Shown here in pieces: positions 1-8,387 of a stretch of DNA of 48,336 bases (position 1 is the first letter of the stretch; the number at the start of each line of letters is the position of its first letter). This stretch comes from Pyrinomonadaceae bacterium (lineage in GTDB: Bacteria; Acidobacteriota; Blastocatellia; Pyrinomonadales; Pyrinomonadaceae). The stretch is from assembly GCA_019694345.1 (NCBI GenBank), contig JAIBCA010000162.1:1-48336 (forward strand), written 5' to 3'. The notes under the pieces were generated by a model, which did not search any database, was not told the origin of the DNA, and saw nothing but the letters and a program-made list of their open reading frames with translations. Made by a program: the position numbers and the translations under genes.

Positions 1-1124
1 ATAAAGACGATCGTCCGCTTATTCTTTTTCGCGGCTGAAAACTGTCGTGCGAGTTCAAGCAGGCCTGATGTGCCCGACGCATTGTCATCCGCACCATGAT
101 GTACCTCGGTCGAGTTTGGGGCGAGGCTGCCCTGACCGCCGCGCCCGAGATGGTCGTAATGTGCCCCGATGACAATGTACTCATTTTTCAGCACCGGATC
201 GGTTCCGGGCAGCACGCCGATGATGTTGTATGCCGGCGAGGTCTTCTTAACGAGATTGACCTTAAAGCTGGCGATAGGCCGAGTGTCCGGAATGCGGACG
301 TTGACCTTTACGGCGGGGTCCTTACGCATCGCGGTCAAACCCTCGATGGTTTTGAGTTCGTCCGCGTTGACGCCTAGGATGTTCTCGGCCACGTTTCGAG
401 ATATCACAAATGTCGGTATCGCAGCCTCGCCGGTCGTCTGGTCGTACTTGAGCTGCGTCAACTTGTCGTCCTCGAAGTTAGCCTCGCGCGATATGAGCAA
501 CATCCCGATTGCGCCGTGATCTTTGGCGATCAGAGCCTTGGTCCGGGCATCAATTCTACCGAATGCGCTTTGCGGATTGTCATTGTCCGGATTTCCATCA
601 AAAACAATGACGATCTTGCCCTTGACGTCGATCTCGACGCCGTTCGGCTTATAGTCGTCATATTTCAGCTCGGCGGACGTAATGCCGAATCCGGCATAGA
701 CGACGCTTGCTGCCCCCGAGCTGCCATTCGGCGAAAATCCGACCGGCCGGGCCGGAACGAGGTTTTCGACCTTGATACGCTTGCCGTCCTTTTGGGTCAG
801 TTCGAGCATGAACTCATTGCCCGTTTTGCCCATCTCTACGCCGGTAACATATTGAAAAGGCTGCATAAAATTAGCCTTTCCCGCGGCGGTCTTGAATCCC
901 GGTTTGAGCTTGAGAGCGGCAAATTGATTGGTCACATAACCGGCCGCCGCGGTCGCACCCGGTTCGCCGGTACGCCGGCCCTCGAGCTTGTCCGACGCGA
1001 GGTAATTGACGTGTTTGCGAAGATTTGCCTCAACAACGTCGGCTTTGACTGCCTGCGCTTTTTGGCCTGCGACGCTTAGAACTAAAGTAAAAACTAAAAC
1101 TAGACCGAATAAATTGCGTTTCAT
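1..1124 (-). CDS. M28-family metallopeptidase with PA-type insert (C-terminus beyond window)
   Basis: The reading frame opens at the ATG at 1124-1122 and runs off the left edge without a stop, so about 374 residues are visible and the C-terminus is missing. The N-terminus (MKRNLFGLVLVFTLVLSVAG) is a signal peptide, so the protein is exported. The middle third resembles a protease-associated (PA) domain. The M28 zinc core follows: HYDHLG, with its first His at residue 322, and about 15 residues later HHGADDNASGTSG, holding the bridging Asp and the DDNASG signature. M28 enzymes are di-zinc aminopeptidases or carboxypeptidases; substrate cannot be read here. The start overlaps the stop of the upstream gene as ATGA, so translation is probably coupled. 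The fold assignment is firm; peptidase specificity is inference. Confidence 0.93.
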   Translation of the reverse strand, partial: MKRNLFGLVLVFTLVLSVAGQKAQAVKADVVEANLRKHVNYLASDKLEGRRTGEPGATAAAGYVTNQFAALKLKPGFKTAAGKANFMQPFQYVTGVEMGKTGNEFMLELTQKDGKRIKVENLVPARPVGFSPNGSSGAASVVYAGFGITSAELKYDDYKPNGVEIDVKGKIVIVFDGNPDNDNPQSAFGRIDARTKALIAKDHGAIGMLLISREANFEDDKLTQLKYDQTTGEAAIPTFVISRNVAENILGVNADELKTIEGLTAMRKDPAVKVNVRIPDTRPIASFKVNLVKKTSPAYNIIGVLPGTDPVLKNEYIVIGAHYDHLGRGGQGSLAPNSTEVHHGADDNASGTSGLLELARQFSAAKKNKRTIVF

Positions 1125-1696
1125 AAATTGATCGTCCTATTGAAAACGTCCCGAAGCTTAACCGCTGCCGCATGAACCTCGCGCGCCTTTTTGAGGTCAG
1201 CAGCCGACAGCTTGTCACGCGTCCTGCCGTCTATTATCACGCGGATCGCCCGGCCGGCGTCGTAGTAAATACGGCTTTCGGCCGGGGTCATTTCGTCATC
1301 TTCTGCTTTCTGAAAATAGAATATCAGGCGGCCGAGACCATCGAATAGATATTCTTCAGCGTATTTGCGATTCGATACCGATCGGACCGCTTTGACCAGC
1401 ACAAGCTCGTCAGGATAATGGTGCTCCTCGCTGTTGCCGCCCTTGTAAAAGAACTTGAACTTCTGGCCGTAGATACCGACAGCCCGCCATTGGTGCCCCC
1501 GGCTATTGATCGCCAGTTCGTTCATCACGAACTCGCCGATCTCGCCTTGCTCGTCATCGGTCTCGGCCAGGCGTGCCTTCTCAGCGGCGTCGGAATAGGC
1601 CTTTCGGATCGACTCAACAGCTTTATTTGGTGATTGGGCCGAAACCGTCAGTACCGCAAACAAAAAAAATGAAACGAAGACGATCTGATTTTTCAT
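1121..1696 (-). CDS. Small secreted protein of unknown function
   Basis: I do not recognise this family. The chosen start gives MKNQIVFVSFFLFAVLTVSA, a signal peptide, leaving a mature protein of about 170 residues, rich in Lys, Glu and Arg. An in-frame ATG 24 bases upstream (1720) would add eight residues before the signal sequence; neither start has a clear Shine-Dalgarno site. The body has alternating charged and aromatic stretches (KFKFFYKGG, EEYLFDGLGRLIFYFQ) that look like a small beta-rich domain followed by an alpha-helical tail. Its TGA stop overlaps the ATG of the M28 peptidase by four bases and it lies downstream of the TolB-like gene, so the three genes probably form one operon for exported proteins. 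Confidence 0.8.
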   Translation of the reverse strand: MKNQIVFVSFFLFAVLTVSAQSPNKAVESIRKAYSDAAEKARLAETDDEQGEIGEFVMNELAINSRGHQWRAVGIYGQKFKFFYKGGNSEEHHYPDELVLVKAVRSVSNRKYAEEYLFDGLGRLIFYFQKAEDDEMTPAESRIYYDAGRAIRVIIDGRTRDKLSAADLKKAREVHAAAVKLRDVFNRTINL

Positions 1697-1752
1697 ATAA
1701 AATAGAACGCTTCGTCTCATTTAACTTGTATGTTCCTGAGGCCTTTTCCGGC

Positions 1753-2799
1753 CTAATCTACCCAGTCCGCGATGAACACGTTTGTATCGCCGACCTTTGC
1801 GTCATTTCGGTTTGAGGCAAATACGAGCTTTTTGCCGTCCGGCGAGAACATCGGAAATCCATCGAATGTCTCATTGAAAGTGACTCGTTCAAGGCCCGTC
1901 CCGTCCAGATTGATCAGAGCGAGATCAAAGTTGCGTTTGCGCGGATCCGAGGCGAAATAATTCGTGCAAAAGATGATCCGCTTTCCATCCGGTGTAAAGA
2001 ACGGAGCAAAAGAACCGGCACCGAGTTTTGTGACCTGACGCTTGTTGGTCCCGTCGGCGTTCATGATCCAGATCTCAAACGCTGTCGGTACGATCAGGTG
2101 CTGGGCCAGTAGGTCCTTGTACGTTTTGATCTGTTCAGGGGTCGACTGTGTCGAACGGCGATACACGATCGACTTGCCGTCCGGCGAAAAGAACGCTCCG
2201 CCATCGTAACCGATCTCGTCGGTTAGGCGCTTGACGTTCTTTCCGTTGGCATCCATCGAATAAAGGTCCAGATCCCCGTCGCGCTCAGACGTGAACACGA
2301 TCTTCTTGCCGTTCGGGCTAACAGTAGCCTCGGCGTCGTATCCGGGTGTGTTTGTGAGCTTTGTAATGTTTTTGCCGTCGACGGTCGAGGTGTAAACGTC
2401 ATAGTCCGGATAGACCGGCCAGACATATCCTTTGGAGAAATCAGGGTTGGGCGGACATTCCTTCTTGCCGCCGTGGGTCGAGGCATAGAGGATCTTTTTG
2501 TTGCCCTTCATAAAGTAAGAGCAGGTCGTGCGGCCCTCGCCGTTCGAAACCATCTTAACGTTCGAACCGTCGATATTCATGGTAAATATCTGGTCGCAAG
2601 CGAGATTGTCCCGCTTTGATTGAAAGATAAGACGCTTCCCGTCGAACGAAAAATACGCCTCAGCGTTCTCGCCGCCAAAAGTGAGCTGCTTGATGTTCTT
2701 CAGGTGCTTTTCGCCGTCGAACGCCAGCGACTTTTGCTGGGCGGGAGTGGCGGCGACGAAAGTAACGACAAGTGTAAATGCAATTAGAAAAAGTCTCAT
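1753..2799 (-). CDS. TolB-like beta-propeller (PD40 repeats), exported
   Basis: The 348-residue protein starts with a signal peptide (MRLFLIAFTLVVTFVAATPA) followed by at least five PD40/WD40-like blades. Each blade carries a variant of FSPDGKKLVFxSxRD and then IWxMNxDGxN (FSFDGKRLIFQSKRD, VSPNGKKIVFTSERD, FSPDGKSIVYRRS, FTPDGKRIIF, FSPDGKKLVFASNRN). This is the TolB C-terminal propeller architecture without the TolB N-terminal domain, so it is not the Tol-Pal TolB itself. Such proteins act in the periplasm as binding scaffolds or accompany peptidases, in keeping with the M28 gene downstream. I chose the ATG at 2799 because the in-frame ATG at 2817 lies inside an extended -10 box (TGCTATATT, minus strand 2816-2808). 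Confidence 0.88.
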   Translation of the reverse strand: MRLFLIAFTLVVTFVAATPAQQKSLAFDGEKHLKNIKQLTFGGENAEAYFSFDGKRLIFQSKRDNLACDQIFTMNIDGSNVKMVSNGEGRTTCSYFMKGNKKILYASTHGGKKECPPNPDFSKGYVWPVYPDYDVYTSTVDGKNITKLTNTPGYDAEATVSPNGKKIVFTSERDGDLDLYSMDANGKNVKRLTDEIGYDGGAFFSPDGKSIVYRRSTQSTPEQIKTYKDLLAQHLIVPTAFEIWIMNADGTNKRQVTKLGAGSFAPFFTPDGKRIIFCTNYFASDPRKRNFDLALINLDGTGLERVTFNETFDGFPMFSPDGKKLVFASNRNDAKVGDTNVFIADWVD

Positions 2800-3139
2800 A
2801 TTGTACAAATATAGCATTTTAGTAGCCCGCGGCGCTCACGGCGTGGCTGCCAAAATGCTAAATTTTGCTGATTCTCGTCATAAATCCCCGGCAGCGTGGT
2901 CATCGAGCCGATCATCGCCGCCGTCGCACAGGTACCCATTCTGTTGAATAGGCTCCGCCGGACAATCACTTCCAGCTTTTTGATAGCCGCGCCCGGGCCG
3001 TTTGCGGTCGATACCATGCTGATCCGGAACAGCTCGATCGCAGTGATATACCCACATAGCATCGACCGTTCGAATCCTTGGCCAAAAGAAACTTCAGGCG
3101 AGTCGGGGCATAATGCATTCAATGGCTTTTTTGTGAGTC
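2800..3139. other. 340-base stretch without a convincing gene
   Basis: This lies between the TolB-like start and the stop of the MBL-fold gene. It holds a 9-base inverted repeat (TAGCATTTT at 2812-2820, AAAATGCTA at 2852-2860) formed by the TolB-like promoter and a mirror-image copy, TGCTAAATT, on the plus strand at 2856-2864. A minus-strand open frame (3122 down to 2796, TTG start, 108 codons) has plausible codon use from about 3070 to 2880 and ends in a TGA that overlaps the TolB-like ATG as ATGA. It matches no family I know and lacks a good start, so I do not call it a gene. Confidence 0.4.
2808..2816 (-). promoter_or_regulatory. Extended -10 box of the TolB-like gene
   Basis: On the minus strand TGCTATATT ends eight bases before the ATG at 2799. 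It predicts a transcription start within a base or two of the start codon, so a leaderless or near-leaderless mRNA. There is no Shine-Dalgarno sequence and no good -35 hexamer. Confidence 0.55.
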
Positions 3140-4099
3140 CTAGATCGGCCGATAGTGCTCGATGCCGCCGCTGATCTCGAGTGCGATCTTGCCCTCGGAG
3201 TGGGCATAGTCGAGGTGGGCGATGGCTTCGGAGATCGCCAAGAAGCGGTGAACGTCGTGTCCGAACGAGTCTGCGAAGAGACGTTGTGCAACTGCGTATG
3301 CGGTTGACTCGCCGTCGCCAAGCAACCCGATTACCTTTCGCTGGCGATCGTCGATAGCCCTAACGTAGCGGTTAAAGATCTCGTCAAAATCAGTCACCGG
3401 TTCGCCGTGGCCGCCGTAAGCAAGAGTCGGCGAATAACTCCGAAGCCTAGCGAGCGAAACAAGGTATTCCGCAAGTGAACGAAAGCGTTTTGCCGGGTCG
3501 ACGGGGTCCGGCGCGAATATAGGGTTCGGCGTGATCCGTTTGATGACACAATCACCGCAGATCAGTGTCCGATCGGCCTCACGCACAAATGAGCATGAGC
3601 CCGGGGTGTGCCCGGGCGTATGCAGCACACGCAAAGATCCTCCCTCGAACATCAGTTCGGCATCGTCCCTGAGTGGCGAGTATTCTCCTTCCGCAAGGGA
3701 ATCCGTAAGAAGGCTGATCTCCTCATAAAGCCCGCGCATGTCCTGGAAGACCTCGTCTGGCACACCCGAACGCAGCATCAGCGTACGGTGCTCTTCGTGA
3801 GCAAGCCGGCCGATGAGATTACCGGTCTCCCATTCGTGGATCAGAACTTCGGCGTTTTTAGATTCGTCGCGGACCTGTTTGGTCAGACCGCAATGATCCT
3901 CGTGGGCGTGGGTCAGGACGATCCGCCTGACATCGGCAAATCCGATGCCGTGCTGCCCAAGCTTTTCGCGTAGTGCCCTAGCCGCTTCGGGTGTTTTGGG
4001 CCCGACGTCGATCAGGGTCACCGGATCTTCTTTGATCAAGTAAACGTTGACATCGCCCACATAGAATGGGGTCGGGATCGACAGCGGAATGATCTTCAT
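3140..4099 (-). CDS. MBL-fold metallohydrolase with C-terminal winged helix (LACTB2-like)
   Basis: This 319-residue cytoplasmic protein has the metallo-beta-lactamase fold. The metal motif THAHEDHCG lies near residue 69, followed by LHTPGHTPGS and a later ICGDCVIKR metal-bridging Asp. The C-terminal region (GDGESTAYAVAQRLF to the end) fits the winged-helix extension of LACTB2-like hydrolases and RNases. The reaction could be thioester, RNA or phosphoester hydrolysis and cannot be fixed from sequence alone. The start MKIIPLSIPTPFYVGDVNVY is the usual N-terminus of this family; a TTG at 4117 would add six residues. An upstream TGCTATTCG on the minus strand may be its promoter. It stands alone, divergent from the large receptor gene. 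Confidence 0.87.
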   Translation of the reverse strand: MKIIPLSIPTPFYVGDVNVYLIKEDPVTLIDVGPKTPEAARALREKLGQHGIGFADVRRIVLTHAHEDHCGLTKQVRDESKNAEVLIHEWETGNLIGRLAHEEHRTLMLRSGVPDEVFQDMRGLYEEISLLTDSLAEGEYSPLRDDAELMFEGGSLRVLHTPGHTPGSCSFVREADRTLICGDCVIKRITPNPIFAPDPVDPAKRFRSLAEYLVSLARLRSYSPTLAYGGHGEPVTDFDEIFNRYVRAIDDRQRKVIGLLGDGESTAYAVAQRLFADSFGHDVHRFLAISEAIAHLDYAHSEGKIALEISGGIEHYRPI

Positions 4100-4519
4100 A
4101 AATGATAGTTGCGGCAACTAAAACGAATAGCACGAAATACCGTCAAAATACAGCCTTAGTAGCCGCTCCCGGACCATCGCGGCAGAGTCCGGAACTCACT
4201 TTGGCCGATTTGAGAGGAATTTGGCCAGGCTGTCGAACTGTTCAGGGTGCTCATCAAAATCAGATGATCCGAAACGTCAAACATCTAAAATTACAAAAAT
4301 GCTACATTTTTGCTTGCCTAAAATTAGTTTTTGGGGTAAAAATTTCAAAGCTAATCTATTCTTTGCAATTATCTGACCGCAATAGTTCTAAGTAAGTTTG
4401 TATCCGATCGTCGATCCGGTCCAGGTAAGCGGGGATTTCTAAATTCCCCCTTCACGATCCAGCAGCGACAATTGCCGGCAGAGATTCAGATGTACCAAGA
4501 GTTTAAGGAGATAAAATCA
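4100..4519. promoter_or_regulatory. Upstream region of the Oar-like receptor gene
   Basis: No gene is visible in these 420 bases. From about 4263 to 4395 the DNA is markedly AT-rich against its surroundings. It holds a perfect 8+8 palindrome (4294-4312) that contains an extended -10-like TGCTACATT on the plus strand (4300-4308). A short hairpin follows at 4431-4449 (GGGGATTT, two-base loop, AAATTCCCC with one bulged T). A strong Shine-Dalgarno AAGGAG at 4505-4510 sits before the ATG at 4520. A promoter near 4300 would leave an mRNA leader of about 200 bases. Confidence 0.45.
4294..4312. repeat. 19-base perfect palindrome in receptor upstream region
   Basis: CAAAAATG, a three-base centre CTA, and CATTTTTG form a perfect inverted repeat. 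Reading the plus strand, its core doubles as TGCTACATT, an extended -10 box. It may be an operator laid over a promoter. A T-run after the stem could suggest a terminator, but the stem is AT-rich and weak. Confidence 0.5.
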
Positions 4520-7500
4520 ATGAGATCATTACCGTCAAACGCGGCGGCAACCCTTTCACGTTTTGTGATTTTTGCGGTTGCTTTGCTGGTGTTTTCAGCG
4601 TCTGCGATGGCTCAGGCACAGGCAACCGCTGCCGACCTTTCGGGAACGGTCACCGACCCGAGCGGCGCAGTCGTCGCGGGTGCGACCGTCACCGCCAAGA
4701 ATATCGGCACTAGTGCCGCGCGTACTGTCGTTTCAGGGCCAGATGGCGATTATCAGTTCATCGGCCTACCGCCGGGCGAATATGAGATCTCCGCACAGGC
4801 GTCCACCTTCAAGAGAGTGGTCATATCGCCTGTCCGGCTGACAGTTGGCCAAAGTGCTGAACTGTCGATCAAGCTTGAGATCGGTGCCCAGGATGTTGTC
4901 GTTAACGTATCAGGCGACGACATCCAGTTGATCGAGACGACCCGCACGACGGTCGCCAACACGATCGACCAGGCCCGCATCAACAACCTTCCTATCAACG
5001 AACGCAGTGCGACGGGCTTTGCTCTGACGCTCTCGACGGTTGGCCGCGACAACGGCCGCCCGGTCGGCCCGGCACCGACCTCCGGTCTCAATATCGGTGG
5101 CCAACGCGGCCGCTCAACACTGGTTCAAGTCGACGGAGCTGATTTTACCGACAACTCGATCAACGCTGCACGTTCGACCGTTTCGCAAGAAGCGGTACAG
5201 GAATATCAGGTTACGACCAACTCGTATATGCCCGAATTCGGTCGGGCGACCGGCGGTATCGTCAACGTGGTCACCAAGCGTGGTACTAACGAATTTCACG
5301 GTAACGTTTTTGGATTTATCCGCGACCGTAGCATCCAGGCCAAGAATGCCTTTGCTCCGCTGATCGACAATGATCCGAACAAGAAGCCGGGCTACACGCG
5401 TACCCAGTACGGAGCAACGCTTGGTGGCCCGATCGCACGTGAAAAGGCCTTCTTCTTTATCGCCTTCGAACAGCGTCGCCGTCAGGAGTCGGGTTTCTTC
5501 ACCGGCGACATTATCGGCGGTGCGACGTCGAGCGTCACGATCGGAGCTCCGATCCTGCCATTTACGCAGACGTTTACCGGATTGACCTCGGCCCAGGCCG
5601 CGTACGTCCAGTCGCTGATCGCGTCGGGCGTGCCTGCGAATATCAATCAGGCCGTCAGCTACGCTTATCTGACCTCGGCCGGAACTCAGACTGCTCTAAA
5701 TGGCGGTAGCACGCTGATAAGTGCCGGCGGTGCCATCCCGGCCGGACAGGTCGTGGGCAACCGCTTTTTCCTTTCGGGAGCTCCGGTACCACTGACGCGT
5801 AACGCAAACGGCGAATTCGTCGCGTTTCGTCCGCTGAGCCAGTTGCGTCGAGTCTTCCCCATCTCGGAGGCAACGACCTATTATTCGGGACGTTATGATC
5901 AGGTCCTGGACGATCAGAATCAGTTGTCGATCCGTCTCGGCTACAACCCGAGCCGCATCAACGGTATCCAGGACGAGTCGCAGAATCAGACGCTCGGACA
6001 GAACGATTACTCGCGTACGGGTATTCAGGATCTCAAGGACGTTTCCTTCGGAGCGTCGGTGACCAGCATTCTTCCGAAAAATCTGATCAACGAGTTCTAT
6101 TTCAACTTCGGCCGACGCGATGCCAAATTTGACTCGCAGGTTCCAAGCGTTGCACTTCAGATCGCCGGCACCGGTTTTATCGGGTCAAATCCGTTCTCGC
6201 CGGTCGCGCGTCGCGAAAATCGCTATCAGATCCGCGACAATATGACGTGGGCTCCGAAAAACCATGTCTTCAAGTTCGGATTTGATATGAACTACATCCT
6301 TGGACGTGCCAGCTTTGAGTTGAACTTCCCCGCGCTGTTCAACTTCAGCCAGCAGTCCTGTAGTTCGCTCATCTCGGGATGTACCGGTCCTGCACTTACC
6401 GCGATCCAGTCATACGGCCTTGGTTTCCCGAGCGTTTTCATTCAGGGCTTTGGTGACCCGAATAGCTCGATCAAAAACAAACCGATCGGTATGTTCTTCC
6501 AGGACACGTGGAAGGTCAGTAAGCACTTCACGTTCAACTACGGCGTCCGCTACGACATCGAGTTGACCGATCAGTTTGCCCCGAGTTCGTTCCGCGATCC
6601 GCTGACAGGTATCACCTTATCTCAGCAGGATGTGCAGACGGCTCAGGATGCATTGAACATCACACAGGGCTTCCCGCGTGACCGTAACAACATCGCGCCG
6701 CGACTCGGTTTCGCTTGGGATGTCAGAGGCAACGGCAAGACAGTCATTCGCGGTGCGGCCGGTATGTTCTATGATCATCCGCTACTCACTGTGTCTTTCA
6801 ACTCAAACGTTGCTGACGGTTCGCAGCAGCAGCAGGCGACACTTTTGCCGATCGGCGGTCCGTCACCGCTTGGCCTGTTCAATGCATTTCAGGTAATGCA
6901 CGGAACTCTGATCCCATGTAACTTTGTCGGTGCATCGCCTGGAACGAACTGTACCCCGGGCCTCGCAGCCTCGGCTCAGTATCAGCCGGGCTTTATGCGT
7001 TTCAACCCGAACAACTTCACCGGGTTCGGGCCGATCCTGCCGTTCACGCTTCACGTATCGAAGGATTTCGAATATCCGTACGCGATGCAGGGCAACCTAG
7101 CCTTTGAACAGCAGATCGGTAAGGATATGTCGCTCTCAGCCAGCTACATCACCGTAAATTCGCGTCACCTTGCGCACCCGCAGGACGTCAATCAGGTGAA
7201 CCTACAGGCTCTGACCGACAATTTCCGCCGATACACTGCAAATAACCCTCTCGCGTGCGGCGGGCCTTGCGGACCGAACGGACGTGCTCCGTCGAATTTG
7301 TCGGAAGCCGCATTCTTCTCGATGCCGACGACGTCGAATGCTCTTTACACTGTCGTCATCCCGGGACTGATCGCTGTCAACAACACGACCGGCCTCAGGA
7401 TCGTCAGCCCGATCGTTGCCAACTACTTCCGTCGCCTCGGCCCGAACTACTTCTTCGCCGCGGCTGTCACCGGCGGAGCAGTTACCAAGGCCGTACTCGA

Positions 7501-8290
7501 CGCTCAACTTGCCGGATCGCTTCGTTCGGTTGGGCCGATCAACCCGTATGCCGACGTTAACGCTCAGGTGTCAGACGGCAACTCTTCGTACAATGCCTTG
7601 AATATCGAACTGAAAAAGCGTTTTTCAAGCAATATTCAGTTCTTTGCGACGTACACCTGGTCACACTCGATCGACGATTCGTCAGATCTGCAGACGCTGC
7701 TGAAACCGCAGGATAACAACAACTTCCGTGCGGAGCGTTCTGATTCGCTCTTCGATCAGCGTCACCGTTTTGTCTTCAGCGGCGTTATCGGTGCCCCGGA
7801 CGCGTGGAAATCGGGTTCGGCGATCAAACGATTCATGCACGGATTTACGTTTGCCCCGATCATCGAATATGGTTCGGGCCGTCCGTTCAACATTCTGGCC
7901 GTCGGCGACAACAATGGCGACTTCCAGAGTACGAACGAACGTCCGACCGTAAGGACCGATGGTTCACTCTGTGCTACCGGCGTTGACGCTAACTGCTTCC
8001 AGGGCGTTTTCCCGCTGAGCGGAAATTTGGGACGTAACATGGGTATCACCCGAAACTATTTCTCGGTTGACGCACGTCTGGCGAAGAAGATCCGCTTCGG
8101 TGAACGCTTCAGTCTGGACCTCATTGCCGAAGGCTTCAATTTGTTCAACCGCTTTAACGAAGCGGCGGCAAACCCGTTCTATCAGGTCGTCAATTCTGTC
8201 GGCCAGAAGAAGGGCGGCAAGTACCTCAGCAACTCGACGTCCGCTTTTGATCCGAGACAGTTCCAGTTCGGTTTGAAGTTCAACTTCTAA
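4520..8290 (+). CDS. Oar-like TonB-dependent outer-membrane receptor with carboxypeptidase-regulatory domain
   Basis: This 1256-residue outer-membrane protein starts at the ATG nine bases after AAGGAG; an ATG at 4472 lacks such a site. After a signal peptide (ending ASAMAQ) comes a carboxypeptidase-regulatory-like Ig fold, about residues 35-120 (SGTVTDPSGAVVAGATVTAK, then GDYQFIGLPPGEYEI). A plug domain follows (LNIGGQRGRSTLVQVDGADF, GRATGGIVNVVTKRGTNEFHG), then a 22-strand-type barrel. The protein ends in an aromatic residue (QFGLKFNF), as expected for BAM-mediated insertion. This is the Oar/SusC-like group abundant in Acidobacteriota, probably importing plant- or microbe-derived oligomers by TonB-driven energy. 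The substrate is unknown; no SusD partner or glycoside hydrolase lies nearby. A strong terminator follows. Confidence 0.95.
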   Translation: MRSLPSNAAATLSRFVIFAVALLVFSASAMAQAQATAADLSGTVTDPSGAVVAGATVTAKNIGTSAARTVVSGPDGDYQFIGLPPGEYEISAQASTFKRVVISPVRLTVGQSAELSIKLEIGAQDVVVNVSGDDIQLIETTRTTVANTIDQARINNLPINERSATGFALTLSTVGRDNGRPVGPAPTSGLNIGGQRGRSTLVQVDGADFTDNSINAARSTVSQEAVQEYQVTTNSYMPEFGRATGGIVNVVTKRGTNEFHGNVFGFIRDRSIQAKNAFAPLIDNDPNKKPGYTRTQYGATLGGPIAREKAFFFIAFEQRRRQESGFFTGDIIGGATSSVTIGAPILPFTQTFTGLTSAQAAYVQSLIASGVPANINQAVSYAYLTSAGTQTALNGGSTLISAGGAIPAGQVVGNRFFLSGAPVPLTRNANGEFVAFRPLSQLRRVFPISEATTYYSGRYDQVLDDQNQLSIRLGYNPSRINGIQDESQNQTLGQNDYSRTGIQDLKDVSFGASVTSILPKNLINEFYFNFGRRDAKFDSQVPSVALQIAGTGFIGSNPFSPVARRENRYQIRDNMTWAPKNHVFKFGFDMNYILGRASFELNFPALFNFSQQSCSSLISGCTGPALTAIQSYGLGFPSVFIQGFGDPNSSIKNKPIGMFFQDTWKVSKHFTFNYGVRYDIELTDQFAPSSFRDPLTGITLSQQDVQTAQDALNITQGFPRDRNNIAPRLGFAWDVRGNGKTVIRGAAGMFYDHPLLTVSFNSNVADGSQQQQATLLPIGGPSPLGLFNAFQVMHGTLIPCNFVGASPGTNCTPGLAASAQYQPGFMRFNPNNFTGFGPILPFTLHVSKDFEYPYAMQGNLAFEQQIGKDMSLSASYITVNSRHLAHPQDVNQVNLQALTDNFRRYTANNPLACGGPCGPNGRAPSNLSEAAFFSMPTTSNALYTVVIPGLIAVNNTTGLRIVSPIVANYFRRLGPNYFFAAAVTGGAVTKAVLDAQLAGSLRSVGPINPYADVNAQVSDGNSSYNALNIELKKRFSSNIQFFATYTWSHSIDDSSDLQTLLKPQDNNNFRAERSDSLFDQRHRFVFSGVIGAPDAWKSGSAIKRFMHGFTFAPIIEYGSGRPFNILAVGDNNGDFQSTNERPTVRTDGSLCATGVDANCFQGVFPLSGNLGRNMGITRNYFSVDARLAKKIRFGERFSLDLIAEGFNLFNRFNEAAANPFYQVVNSVGQKKGGKYLSNSTSAFDPRQFQFGLKFNF

Positions 8291-8312
8291 ACCGTTTGGT
8301 CTCGGCAAAACG

Positions 8313-8352
8313 TGCGGCCGGATATTCATTGAGTATCCGGCCGCATTTTTTT
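8313..8352 (+). terminator. Rho-independent terminator after the receptor gene
   Basis: A perfect 12-base stem (TGCGGCCGGATA, 8313-8324, pairing with TATCCGGCCGCA, 8334-8345) with a nine-base loop is followed by seven T. It separates the receptor from queG. Confidence 0.95.
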
Positions 8353-8374
8353 GCGTCCTGATATATCGCTCAGG

Positions 8375-8380
8375 TACTCT
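8375..8380 (+). promoter_or_regulatory. Candidate -10 box of queG (leaderless type)
   Basis: TACTCT lies seven bases before the second of two adjacent ATG codons (8388). No Shine-Dalgarno sequence is visible. The match to TANNNT is the only support. Confidence 0.4.
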
Positions 8381-8387
8381 ATCGATG

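Noticed and set aside
1753..2799. The TolB-like protein as TolB of the Tol-Pal system
   Set aside because: It lacks the TolB N-terminal domain and has no tolA, tolQ, tolR or pal neighbour.
4102..4395. Plus-strand open frame in the receptor upstream region
   Set aside because: It runs across the AT-rich promoter region and palindrome, lacks a Shine-Dalgarno site and has biased, low-complexity translation.
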